Below, piece by piece: positions 39,390-48,248 of a stretch of 64,000 bases of DNA; the first letter of the stretch is position 1, and each line of letters starts with the position of its first letter. Below the pieces are notes generated by a model that did no database searches, was not told where the DNA came from, and saw nothing but the letters and a program-made list of their open reading frames with translations. This DNA comes from [Borrelia] tanukii (lineage in GTDB: Bacteria; Spirochaetota; Spirochaetia; Borreliales; Borreliaceae), in the NCBI RefSeq assembly GCF_030436345.1, contig NZ_CP124038.1, forward strand, positions 620,001 through 684,000. The letters run 5' to 3'. The position numbers were made by a program, and so were the translations under genes.

Positions 39390-41242
39390 TTGTATTCTTT
39401 TTTAAAAATTCCTATTAAAACAGCTGTTAAAATTGATCCTGCTAAGATAGATATTATCCACATTAATGGGTTTACTACTATTGGTAGAATAAATATCCCA
39501 CCATGTGGCGCTATAACTTCTACCTTAAAAAGTGCAGAAATAAATCCTCCCACAGATGATCCTAATATGCATGCAGGTATTACTCTTAAAGGATCTGATG
39601 CTGCGAATGGAATTACTCCCTCTGTAATAAAGCACGCTCCTAGAAAATAACAAACTTTTCCGGACTCTATTTCTTCTTTTGAAAACCTGTTTTTAAATAA
39701 ACTTGTAGCAAGGGCAATTCCTATAGGCGGCACCATTCCTCCCGCCATTATGCTTGCGTGAGGAATATAATTTTTTGCAGTTATCATTGCAATTCCAAAT
39801 GCGTATGCAGCTTTATTTACAGGTCCTCCCATATCTATGGCCATCATTCCCCCAAGTAAAGCTCCAAGTATTGCCATATTAGTTCCGCTAAGTTGATTTA
39901 GCATATCTGTTATTGATTCATGAATAAATGATATTGGACTAAGCATTACATATATTAAAATTCCTGAAATTATAACTGATAAAAAAGGATAAGTTAATAC
40001 TGGATTAATTCCCCTTAAATTGCCAGGAATGATTTTGTCAGATATTTTTTTTACAATTAGTGTAACGTATCCTGAAATAAATCCGGCTAAGATGCCCCCC
40101 AGAAATCCCGCATTTCCATTGCTCATCATTAATCCTGTAATCATTCCAGGTGCAAGTCCCGGCCTTTCTGCTATGCTAAATGAAATGTAGCCAGCAAGTA
40201 TTGGGATCATTAAAGCAAATGCGCTTCCACCGCCGATTTGCATCAGAATATCTGCTATTTTATTGTAGCTTGGATCGTTTATATCAAATGCTTTGATTCC
40301 AAACATAAATGATATTGCTATTATTATTCCTCCTGAAACTACAAATGGAAGCATAAATGAGACCCCATTCATTAGGTGTTTATAAATTCCTATTCTTTGG
40401 TTTTGTTTAGGTTTTTCGGCGGTTGTGCTTGTATTGCTTTTGTTGTAAATTTGTGCTTCGTTTTTAAGAATTGTTTGAATAAGTTCTTTTGCTTTGTGTA
40501 TGCCGTCTTTTACCCCTACTTCAATTAAAGGTTTTCCGATAAATCTTTCTTTGTTTATAGTCTTACCAGATGCAATAATGATTCCCTTTGCGTTTTTTAT
40601 TTCTTCTTCTGTTAATGGGTTTTCGGTTCCACTAGATCCATTTGTTTCTACTTTTATGTTTATGTTTAATTCTAAGGCTGCTTTTTTAAGGCTTTCTGCT
40701 GCCATATAAGTGTGAGCTATTCCCACAGGACATGCTGTTACGGCAAGAATGAAATCTTTTTTTGTATTTAAATTGTTAGATTTATTTGTATTGCCATTAC
40801 TCATAATTATTTCTAAAAATCTATCTTCATTATTTGTGCTCATCAGTTCATTTCTTAGTAAGTTGTTGCTAAAAGTGTTGCTTAGATATGATATAGCTTT
40901 TATGTGCGCATTACTAGGAGTTTCTTCGGGGAGAGCCATCATGAAAAACAGTTTTGAAAGTTTTTGATCAGAAGAGTTAAAATCAAATCCATCGCCAACA
41001 ACTCTTAGAATAGCAATTCCGTGTTTTTTAATGAAATTGCCTTTTGCATGGGGCATTGCTATATGTTCTTCAATGCCTGTCCCGTTAATTTCTTCTCTTT
41101 TTTTAATTTCATTTATGAATGCTTCCATGTCATTTAAATATCCATTTTCATTGAGCATGCTAGCCATTTTTCTAATTACATCTTCTTTGCTGGTTGCATT
41201 GTAATTTAAAATAATTAAGTTTTTTGAAAATAAATTTTGCAT
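39377..41242 (-). CDS. fruA: Fructose-type PTS permease EIIABC
   Basis: 621-residue fused PTS transporter. IIA domain (about 1-150) with the phospho-His in AMPHAKG; IIB domain (about 165-260) with phospho-Cys in TACPVGIAHTYMA; IIC membrane domain (about 285-620) with GGAGIG-like glycine-rich and GGPVNKAAYAFG segments. It imports fructose (or a related sugar) with phosphorylation at C1, matching the divergent 1-phosphofructokinase. I chose ATG 41242 with AAAGGTG upstream; a GTG three codons earlier would overlap that site. B. burgdorferi carries two such genes, this being the second on the chromosome map as I recall. Confidence 0.95.
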   Translation of the reverse strand: MQNLFSKNLIILNYNATSKEDVIRKMASMLNENGYLNDMEAFINEIKKREEINGTGIEEHIAMPHAKGNFIKKHGIAILRVVGDGFDFNSSDQKLSKLFFMMALPEETPSNAHIKAISYLSNTFSNNLLRNELMSTNNEDRFLEIIMSNGNTNKSNNLNTKKDFILAVTACPVGIAHTYMAAESLKKAALELNINIKVETNGSSGTENPLTEEEIKNAKGIIIASGKTINKERFIGKPLIEVGVKDGIHKAKELIQTILKNEAQIYNKSNTSTTAEKPKQNQRIGIYKHLMNGVSFMLPFVVSGGIIIAISFMFGIKAFDINDPSYNKIADILMQIGGGSAFALMIPILAGYISFSIAERPGLAPGMITGLMMSNGNAGFLGGILAGFISGYVTLIVKKISDKIIPGNLRGINPVLTYPFLSVIISGILIYVMLSPISFIHESITDMLNQLSGTNMAILGALLGGMMAIDMGGPVNKAAYAFGIAMITAKNYIPHASIMAGGMVPPIGIALATSLFKNRFSKEEIESGKVCYFLGACFITEGVIPFAASDPLRVIPACILGSSVGGFISALFKVEVIAPHGGIFILPIVVNPLMWIISILAGSILTAVLIGIFKKEYNARI

Positions 41243-41299
41243 AATAATCACCTTTATATATTATATAGTGTATATATATTTGTTAAATTTTACATTTAT

Positions 41300-41320
41300 T
41301 TAATTGATTTTATCAATTAA
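41300..41320. promoter_or_regulatory. Palindrome between fruA and fruK (candidate operator)
   Basis: Perfect 9-bp arms TTAATTGAT / ATCAATTAA around TTT, ending right at the fruK ribosome site AGGAG (41321-41325). Placement fits a repressor site or a small hairpin controlling fruK translation. Confidence 0.4.
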
Positions 41321-41331
41321 AGGAGATTATC

Positions 41332-42255
41332 TTGATATATACTCTAACACTTAATCCTTCTGTGGATTATAAAATAGTTTTAAAAGAATTTAAGGAAGAA
41401 AGTCTTAATTATGCTTTGAATAACAATTTCTTTGCTGGTGGTAAGGGAATAAATGTAAGTACTGTTCTTGAAAATTTGGGAAAGTCTAGTACGGCTCTTG
41501 GATTTTTGGGAGGTTTTACGGGTGATTATATAAAATTTTCTCTTGATTCTAAGGGTATAAAAAACGATTTTATTAAAATAAAATATGATACAAGATTAAA
41601 TATTAAAATGATAGCAAATGGCAGAGAAACAGAAATTAATGCCAATTCTCCAGATATTTCCGAGGATGAATTTGAACTTTTAAAAAATAAGCTTAAAGGT
41701 TTAGCAAATAATAGTATATTGGTGATGTCAGGAAGCGTTCCTACAGCTCTTGGTGAGAATGCATACAATGAAATATCTAATATCATTTCTAATGATATTA
41801 AGCTTATCATTGATACTAGTGGCAAACCTTTAAAAAAAATTCTTCAATTAAATCCCTTTTTAATAAAGCCTAATATCTATGAACTTGAGGATCTTTTTAA
41901 TTCTAAATTTAATTCTACAAAAGAATTGATTAAAATTGGAAAAAATCTTGTGGAAGGTGGGGTTCAAAATATTATAATTTCTATGGGAAGTGACGGAGCT
42001 ATTTTTATTGGCAGCAACAATGTTGCTTTTAGAGCCTTTGTTCCAAAGATTAGCCCTATTAGCACTATTGGGGCAGGAGATTCTGTGATTGCAGGATTTG
42101 TGTATGCTTTTGATAATAAAAATACTTTGGAAGATTCATTTAAATTTGGTGTTGCAGCCGGTACAGCTACGGCATTAAAAGGCAGTCTTTGTGAATTTCA
42201 AGATATTGAAAAGATGCTTTGTGAGATTAGGATTGAGGACATTTGTATTTCTTAA
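41332..42255 (+). CDS. fruK: 1-phosphofructokinase
   Basis: 307-residue PfkB-family kinase converting fructose-1-phosphate to fructose-1,6-bisphosphate. Signatures: LNPSVDY at the N-terminus, GGKGINVS and the ATP/anion-hole motif TIGAGDSVIAGF near the C-terminus. The start is TTG at 41332 with AGGAG 6 nt upstream; no ATG fits. It diverges from the fructose PTS gene over 89 bp containing a palindrome, giving a compact fructose-use locus. Confidence 0.95.
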   Translation: MIYTLTLNPSVDYKIVLKEFKEESLNYALNNNFFAGGKGINVSTVLENLGKSSTALGFLGGFTGDYIKFSLDSKGIKNDFIKIKYDTRLNIKMIANGRETEINANSPDISEDEFELLKNKLKGLANNSILVMSGSVPTALGENAYNEISNIISNDIKLIIDTSGKPLKKILQLNPFLIKPNIYELEDLFNSKFNSTKELIKIGKNLVEGGVQNIIISMGSDGAIFIGSNNVAFRAFVPKISPISTIGAGDSVIAGFVYAFDNKNTLEDSFKFGVAAGTATALKGSLCEFQDIEKMLCEIRIEDICIS

Positions 42256-42293
42256 TCTTTTAAATGGAGTTAAAAATTTGATTTTAAAACTTT

Positions 42294-42319
42294 ACTGTAG
42301 CTTTTTTAAAAGCTACAGT
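42294..42319. terminator. Bidirectional intrinsic terminator
   Basis: 12-bp inverted repeat ACTGTAGCTTTT / AAAAGCTACAGT with a two-base centre, between convergent fruK and the small Cys-rich gene. Confidence 0.85.
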
Positions 42320-42330
42320 AGTTAGTTTGC

Positions 42331-42636
42331 TTAAATTTTTAATTTATACAATTTATGTGTTGTTAGAGCTAATCCTATAACTGCTAACAATGCAAGCATA
42401 ACTATGCCTGCAAATGAGCCTGTTGTATTTGATTGAGTGATTTTTGCAGCGATTTCTGTACCTTTCTCATCGCAAACACAGTTAACATATCCACATATTG
42501 GACAAATCTCTTCTACTCCAAATTGGCTTAAGTTTTTATTTGGAAATATATTTCCTGTTTTTGTGTTGGTTTGTGCGAAAACAGCTGTTGAAATCAATAG
42601 TAAAGTAGCAAAAAATAAGTATTTTTTTAGATTCAT
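42331..42636 (-). CDS. Small secreted/membrane protein with a four-Cys cluster
   Basis: 101 residues, not recognised. Signal peptide about 1-21 (ending AVFAQ), then a short polar segment with C45, C48, C53 and C55 (EICPICGYVNCVCDE), then a hydrophobic segment about 74-92 followed by a basic tail HKLYKLK. The cysteines are spaced like a zinc or iron knuckle, or two disulphides. The topology predicts a periplasmic Cys cluster held by a C-terminal membrane anchor. AAGGAGA precedes the ATG. It stands alone between fruK and tRNA-Asp, with a 159-bp upstream region. Confidence 0.75.
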   Translation of the reverse strand: MNLKKYLFFATLLLISTAVFAQTNTKTGNIFPNKNLSQFGVEEICPICGYVNCVCDEKGTEIAAKITQSNTTGSFAGIVMLALLAVIGLALTTHKLYKLKI

Positions 42637-42795
42637 TTTATATTCTCCTTTCCCTATAAGGTTTATTTTTTTGAATTACTTAAATTACAGCTTTTGAATT
42701 AAACATTTGTAATTCTTTATTACTCAAAACTCACCAGAGTGTTAACAGATTCCCCAAGAAAAGTTGTTGATATAATAAAACATAAAAGCTGCTAT

Positions 42796-42869
42796 CGGGA
42801 GCGACGGGTCTCGAACCCGCGACCTCCTGCGTGACAGGCAGGCGTTCTAACCATCTGAACTACGCCCCC
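42796..42869 (-). tRNA. tRNA-Asp (GTC)
   Basis: Acceptor GGGGGCG / CGCTCCC, loop CTGTCAC giving GTC, G73; CCA not encoded. Downstream of recD on the same strand. Confidence 0.96.
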
Positions 42870-42889
42870 AAAGTAATTCTTGTTAAAAG

Positions 42890-42918
42890 ATTATAGTTGT
42901 TTTTAATTTATTTGTCAA
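42890..42918 (-). promoter_or_regulatory. Perfect-consensus sigma-70 promoter of tRNA-Asp
   Basis: On the minus strand TTGACA (42918-42913), 17-bp spacer, TATAAT (42895-42890): all 12 hexamer bases match consensus. The -35 lies inside the last codons of recD. Confidence 0.85.
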
Positions 42919-44737
42919 TTTCTTTAAATGAGTTTAAGTGTTCTAGTATTTTTGAGTCTCTTTCACTAGATTTTTTGCTTAGCTTAAGAATAGTCTCTTT
43001 ATTAGAAATTATTTCTAAGCTATCTTTAGCTCTTGTTATTGCTGTATACATAAGTTCTTTTGTCAAAAAAGGATTATTTTCCAATATTACTTTTATATGT
43101 TTGTATTCAGATCCTTGGCTTTTGTGTATTGTTGTAGCAAAGCTGAATTCATAATTTGTTAGTAAATCTAAATTTATTTTTTTATATTTTTCCTCTTTTC
43201 TTTGGAATAAAGCATAAAATTTAGAATTTTCAGTAAAAATGATGCCTCTTTCTCCATTAAATAATTTATTTTTATAGTCAGTTTTAGTTATCATTATTAT
43301 TTGACCAGTATAGTTTCCATAGGTTTTTTTTAGATAAGTTTTTATTATTTCATTTAGTGTTTTAGTTCCAAATTTCCCAAAATTTTTTGAACTTAAAATT
43401 ATATTTTCAAGTAAAGTTTCAAGTATTGTTTCGATTTTTGATTCTTGTAGTAATTTAAGATCAAAGGTGGGTATTTTTTCATATAAATTGTTTATATATT
43501 CTATTAGATCTTTTTTTAAGTTTATTTTTTCGATTTCTTTTAATTGAATGTTTTTATTGTTATTAATATATTTGCAAATCAAACTGCTATCTTCTTTGTA
43601 TATGGCTTTTGAGAGCAAGTTTATTTCTTTATTGCTTCTGAAATTTTCTTTAAGATCTTCTACATTATCGATATTTATTTTTTTTATTCCTAAAAGACTT
43701 GAATACACATTTCCTTCATTTACCGATGGGAGCTGATTTTTATCTCCTACCATTATTAATTTAGTGGTCATTGGTGTTGCTTTTAATAGCTTTAAAAAAG
43801 TATATGCATCTACCATTGAAGCTTCGTCAATTATTATTACGTCAAAATTTAGTTGATTTTCTTCATCATATAGATTTTTTTTGTTTATAAATTTGATTCC
43901 CAATAATTTTTGGATTGTGTTGCATTCTATTTCTAAATTTTTGAATGAATAGTCGATACTTGTTTGTAATCTTAAGCTTGCTTTTCCTGTAGGTGCTGTA
44001 ATTGCGACTAATTTTTTTTTATTGTTTAATGTTTTATTAATTGCCTTTAAGATATAGTTAATAGTTGTAGTTTTGCCTGTTCCAGGGCCTCCGCTTAATA
44101 GAAAAAAATTGCTTTTTAATGCCTTTTTTACTGATGTAATTTGCTCTTTATTTAAATTTTTGGTGTTCAAATTTGATATTATATTTTGTATTTCGTTGTC
44201 ATTTAATTCACTTTTATGGTTTTCTAATCTTTTTATAATTTGTTTTATTAGCTCTTCTTCTTCTCTATAGTTTTTTTGAGTATAAATGTAGATATTGTTT
44301 TCTAGAATTAGGGGAGTTGTAATTTTAAGCTTATTAAATTCCATTAGTATGTTACTTTTCTTTAAAAGTGAGATTATATTTTGAATAGTTTCTAGATTTC
44401 CAAATGTTTCTAAATCTTTTAACATTTTTATTAATTTGTTATAACCTTTATTAGTTTCTTCTAGGTTTTCTTTTGCGAATGTTATTGTATTTTGAATATC
44501 TTTTGCTAATAGATTTATATCAGCTCTTAAGTGGCCTTTGTCAAAGTAGTTAAATAAAAATATTAAAAATATTACAATATCTTCATTGTTTATTGACCCC
44601 GCAAGTGTGTGTGCTTTATAGCAATTTTTTTTATTGATATTTAAAAGCTCAATTATTTCATAAAGCTTAAGCTCAGGAGTTAAGAATTTTTTGTTTTTAT
44701 TTTTTAAAAATTCTCTTAATACTAAAAAATCTCTCAT
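42908..44737 (-). CDS. recD: Exodeoxyribonuclease V alpha subunit (RecD helicase)
   Basis: 609-residue SF1B 5'-3' helicase subunit of RecBCD. Walker A SGGPGTGKTTT, DEASMVD, VGDKNQLPSV and the C-terminal TIHKSQGSE and YTAITRAKDSL motifs are all intact. Its ATG overlaps the recB stop as ATGA, indicating translational coupling. Its 3' end carries the -35 element of the tRNA-Asp promoter. Confidence 0.95.
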   Translation of the reverse strand: MRDFLVLREFLKNKNKKFLTPELKLYEIIELLNINKKNCYKAHTLAGSINNEDIVIFLIFLFNYFDKGHLRADINLLAKDIQNTITFAKENLEETNKGYNKLIKMLKDLETFGNLETIQNIISLLKKSNILMEFNKLKITTPLILENNIYIYTQKNYREEEELIKQIIKRLENHKSELNDNEIQNIISNLNTKNLNKEQITSVKKALKSNFFLLSGGPGTGKTTTINYILKAINKTLNNKKKLVAITAPTGKASLRLQTSIDYSFKNLEIECNTIQKLLGIKFINKKNLYDEENQLNFDVIIIDEASMVDAYTFLKLLKATPMTTKLIMVGDKNQLPSVNEGNVYSSLLGIKKINIDNVEDLKENFRSNKEINLLSKAIYKEDSSLICKYINNNKNIQLKEIEKINLKKDLIEYINNLYEKIPTFDLKLLQESKIETILETLLENIILSSKNFGKFGTKTLNEIIKTYLKKTYGNYTGQIIMITKTDYKNKLFNGERGIIFTENSKFYALFQRKEEKYKKINLDLLTNYEFSFATTIHKSQGSEYKHIKVILENNPFLTKELMYTAITRAKDSLEIISNKETILKLSKKSSERDSKILEHLNSFKEIDK

Positions 44738-47700
44738 GAGTGCCTTTTTATACTTAATTCTGAAATGATTTTATCTAAATCCACGTCATTAAATTTTGGA
44801 AGATCAAAATAAATACCATTTTCAGATATTGATTGCAAGCATTCAATATTGTCTTTAAATGCTCTTGTAAAAATATATATTATTCCACCAAATTTTTGAT
44901 TATATTCTCTTTTGTTTTTAAATAATATTTTTTTTATGCCAAGTGCATATATTTTATATTGCAAATCATAATATTCTTTTTTTATTATATTTTTTAAATT
45001 TGTTATATTATAATCATCTTTATCTTTTCCAAGATAGTTTGTTTTGTAATCTAGAATATATATTTTATTATTAGCTTTAAATATGAGATCTACTATTCCT
45101 TTTAAATATCCATCACCGAGTTTTATGTGAAGATCTTCAAAGTGGTTGTCGAAAAGATGTTTTTGTTTTTGGAATTTAGGATTTATTTTGATTAAAAATT
45201 CCATTTCTTTTTGCAATTCTTCAATGTCACACAGACGAGTATTAATTGCTTTTATATTATAAGTTAGTATATTATAAATCATTTTAGTTAATGAATTTTG
45301 TATTTCTATTGTATTGAGATTTGAATTAATTTTTTGTATTTGTTTTTCAATAATTTCAATGTTATTTTTTTTAAAATTATCAAATGTATCTTTTGCTGTA
45401 CTAAAGATTATTTTCTCCATTGCGGCATGCAAAATATTGCCACTATCTTTTCCTTTAGGTAGAGCCTCTTCTAATGTAGGGTCGTAATCAAGATCTGTTT
45501 CTTTTTCATAGTTAATATTTTTAAAATCATAGTTTTCGTAAAATGTAGTATGATGAGCTTGTGCTGTTAGACTTGAAAAACTAGATGTATATTCTTTTTT
45601 AAACATGTTTTTAATTACTGGTTTTGGTGGAACTAATTTCGTATTTACATTTGCATTGTTCTTTTTTTTATTAAATCTTTTTTGGTTAATAAATTCATAT
45701 ATGTTAAAGTCATGTTTGATACCATCGATAGTAAAAATTTTTGCTATTTCTAATAATTTACTAGTTATGCTATTTGTTTTTGTAATAAAAAGAGCAAATT
45801 TGGCTCTTGTTGCCCCTACATAAAATATATTTTTTTCTTCACTTAGTATTTTTAGTCTTGCATATTTTTTGTTTTCTTCTAATTTAAAAAAATCATATTC
45901 AATTTTTCCGTCTTGATAAAATTTGTAAAAATGATTTTTTCTTGAAAAAATATTACTATTTTCTATTGGAGATGTATTTATTAAAAATACGATATTCATG
46001 GTAAGCCCTTTTGATTTGTGTATTGTCATTAGCTCTATAGATTCATCATCATTAGTTATATTATTAGGTCTTTCTTCTATTTCTTCGGGCTCTTCGTTTA
46101 TTATTAGACTTTCTAAAGTAGAGATTAGAGATTGTATGTTTTGTTCTTTATGATATATTTTAGAGATGATCTCAAGTGTTGTTTCATAGGTTTTTAAATT
46201 TTCAAGTTTACCTTCTTTAATAAGAAGGCCTTTGTAATGTATTCTATTTTTTGCCCATTCAATAATTTTTTGATCTTTAGTGCTATCGGCAATTTTGATC
46301 CACAAGTTTTTTTCGAATGTGATTTTGTTGATTGCATTTATTAATGTTATTTCATTTTTTTCAAGCAAAACTGTTACATTTTCAATAAATTCTTCTATAA
46401 GGTGAATTTTGTCCTGTTTTATTAAAATTCTTTGTAAATTCCATGGTACGTTTAATATTTTACTGTTTAGAATATAATTTAAGCTTTTAAAACTTTGTTT
46501 TCGGTCTAAGCACTTAAGAATATAGAAAATCTCGCTAAATTCTTTGGTTTTTAAAAATTGTTCTTGGGTTTTGTTTGTTTGGATTTGCTCTTTTTTTAAT
46601 GCTTTATCAATTAAATTGATTTCATTTTTCCCTCTACAAAGTACTTTAATGTCTTGCATTTTAATATCTCTAATCTTGTTGTTCTCAGCAATTTTTCCAT
46701 ATGCAAGTAAATATTTTATTGTTAATGCTGTTTTTTGGTAAATGTCTTCTTCGTTTTCGGCATTTGCGGTTATTATATTGATTCCTTCTATTTCTTCTCC
46801 ATTAATTAAAATGTTATTATTGTCATTTTTTTGATTTGGAATTGAATTGGTAAATTCAATTTTTTCAATTTCATCGGTTATTGCATTATTGTATATATTA
46901 TTAAAAATTTTATTTAACGGCCCAATGAGCTTTTTACTTGATCTGTGATTTGTTTTTAGTACAATTCTGGCATCTGTGCTAATTTTATTTTTTATTTCTT
47001 TATTATAAAAAGAAATGTCTGCTTTTCTAAAAGAATATATTATCTGTTTGGGATCAGCTATAAATATCAATTTTATTCCCGCTGTTTTTAATATTTTAAA
47101 TATCTCGATTTGAGTTAAGCTTAAGTCTTGTGCCTCATCAATTAAAATGATTTTGTATCGATTTTTGATTGCGTTTAGAAGCTTTTTGTCTTCTGATTTT
47201 AAGTAATTTTTTAAATTTGAAATTATGTAATTTTGATCTATTGAGTTTGTTGATTTAATAATTTTTTCTAGTTCTTTTTCTATATACTTTAGTATTTTGT
47301 ATTCAACTTTTAAAATAACATATTGCTTTAAATTATTTCTATTTTTATTTCTATTGTCTTCTGACTTATATTTTTCATGTTTAATATTAATTCCTAAGTA
47401 GATTAAATCATTTTTAATTTTAAGTTCTTTGGGCAATAATTTAGTATTTTTTTTGATTTCTTTTTCTATTAAAGTTGAAAAAAATTTATTTTTTAATAAT
47501 GTTTCTGCTATTTTGAATATGTCGTTTTCTTTAGAGTATTCTATTTCAAGTTTGCCAGTTTGAATGTGCTTATTATAAAAACTTAATATTTCATCTGTTG
47601 TCATTTTGTCTAAGTCTTCTATTATTTTGTTGTAATCTTTGATTAACTCTTCCTTTTTAAGAAGAACGTTTTCGAATGTCGTTTGGGTTTTAAGCCAATC

Positions 47701-48243
47701 CTCAAGTTCTTTAGTTGTATCTCTTTCGTAAGCTTTTTTTATTTTTAAAACAATTTCTTCTGTTTTTTTGGCATCAGATTTAAATACTTTAAGTTCATAG
47801 TCTTTAATATCAAGAGCTTGAGCCAAGCTATCTGATTTTCTTAAAAAGTCATAAACTATTTCATCTATTTCTTTTGAAAATTTTTCTTTAGGTTTATATT
47901 TCGAATAATTTTCTGTTTCAATTTGAAAATTATTTAAGGCATGTAATGCGAATTTATTGATTGTTGATATAAAGAGTTTTTTTGATTGCTCGTAAGCTTC
48001 TTTTAAAATTTCATTTGTTTTTGAGTTAAAATAAGCATTTTCTATTGCCTTTAGTATTCTTGTGTGCATTTCTTCTGTGGCTTTTTTTGTAAAAGTTAAT
48101 ACCAAAATTTCATTTATGGAATATAGTTTATTTTGCATTAACTTTATAACCACATTTTCAAGTATGTGAGTTTTTCCAGTTCCTGCCGACGCTTCTATTA
48201 ATATTGTTGTGTTATTTTGAATTTTTTCTAGGGTTTTGTCCAT
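44734..48243 (-). CDS. recB: Exodeoxyribonuclease V beta subunit (RecB helicase-nuclease)
   Basis: 1169 residues. SF1A helicase motifs: ASAGTGKT (motif I), IDEAQDLSL (II), TNHRSSK (IV region), TIHKSKGL (V), VGATRAKFAL (VI). The C-terminal nuclease domain retains GIVDLIF and LDYKTN, the Asp and Lys of the RecB nuclease site, so both activities look functional. RecBCD processes double-strand ends for recombination and degrades foreign linear DNA. It sits between recC (5 bp upstream) and recD. Confidence 0.96.
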   Translation of the reverse strand: MDKTLEKIQNNTTILIEASAGTGKTHILENVVIKLMQNKLYSINEILVLTFTKKATEEMHTRILKAIENAYFNSKTNEILKEAYEQSKKLFISTINKFALHALNNFQIETENYSKYKPKEKFSKEIDEIVYDFLRKSDSLAQALDIKDYELKVFKSDAKKTEEIVLKIKKAYERDTTKELEDWLKTQTTFENVLLKKEELIKDYNKIIEDLDKMTTDEILSFYNKHIQTGKLEIEYSKENDIFKIAETLLKNKFFSTLIEKEIKKNTKLLPKELKIKNDLIYLGINIKHEKYKSEDNRNKNRNNLKQYVILKVEYKILKYIEKELEKIIKSTNSIDQNYIISNLKNYLKSEDKKLLNAIKNRYKIILIDEAQDLSLTQIEIFKILKTAGIKLIFIADPKQIIYSFRKADISFYNKEIKNKISTDARIVLKTNHRSSKKLIGPLNKIFNNIYNNAITDEIEKIEFTNSIPNQKNDNNNILINGEEIEGINIITANAENEEDIYQKTALTIKYLLAYGKIAENNKIRDIKMQDIKVLCRGKNEINLIDKALKKEQIQTNKTQEQFLKTKEFSEIFYILKCLDRKQSFKSLNYILNSKILNVPWNLQRILIKQDKIHLIEEFIENVTVLLEKNEITLINAINKITFEKNLWIKIADSTKDQKIIEWAKNRIHYKGLLIKEGKLENLKTYETTLEIISKIYHKEQNIQSLISTLESLIINEEPEEIEERPNNITNDDESIELMTIHKSKGLTMNIVFLINTSPIENSNIFSRKNHFYKFYQDGKIEYDFFKLEENKKYARLKILSEEKNIFYVGATRAKFALFITKTNSITSKLLEIAKIFTIDGIKHDFNIYEFINQKRFNKKKNNANVNTKLVPPKPVIKNMFKKEYTSSFSSLTAQAHHTTFYENYDFKNINYEKETDLDYDPTLEEALPKGKDSGNILHAAMEKIIFSTAKDTFDNFKKNNIEIIEKQIQKINSNLNTIEIQNSLTKMIYNILTYNIKAINTRLCDIEELQKEMEFLIKINPKFQKQKHLFDNHFEDLHIKLGDGYLKGIVDLIFKANNKIYILDYKTNYLGKDKDDYNITNLKNIIKKEYYDLQYKIYALGIKKILFKNKREYNQKFGGIIYIFTRAFKDNIECLQSISENGIYFDLPKFNDVDLDKIISELSIKRHS

Positions 48244-48248
48244 GAATT

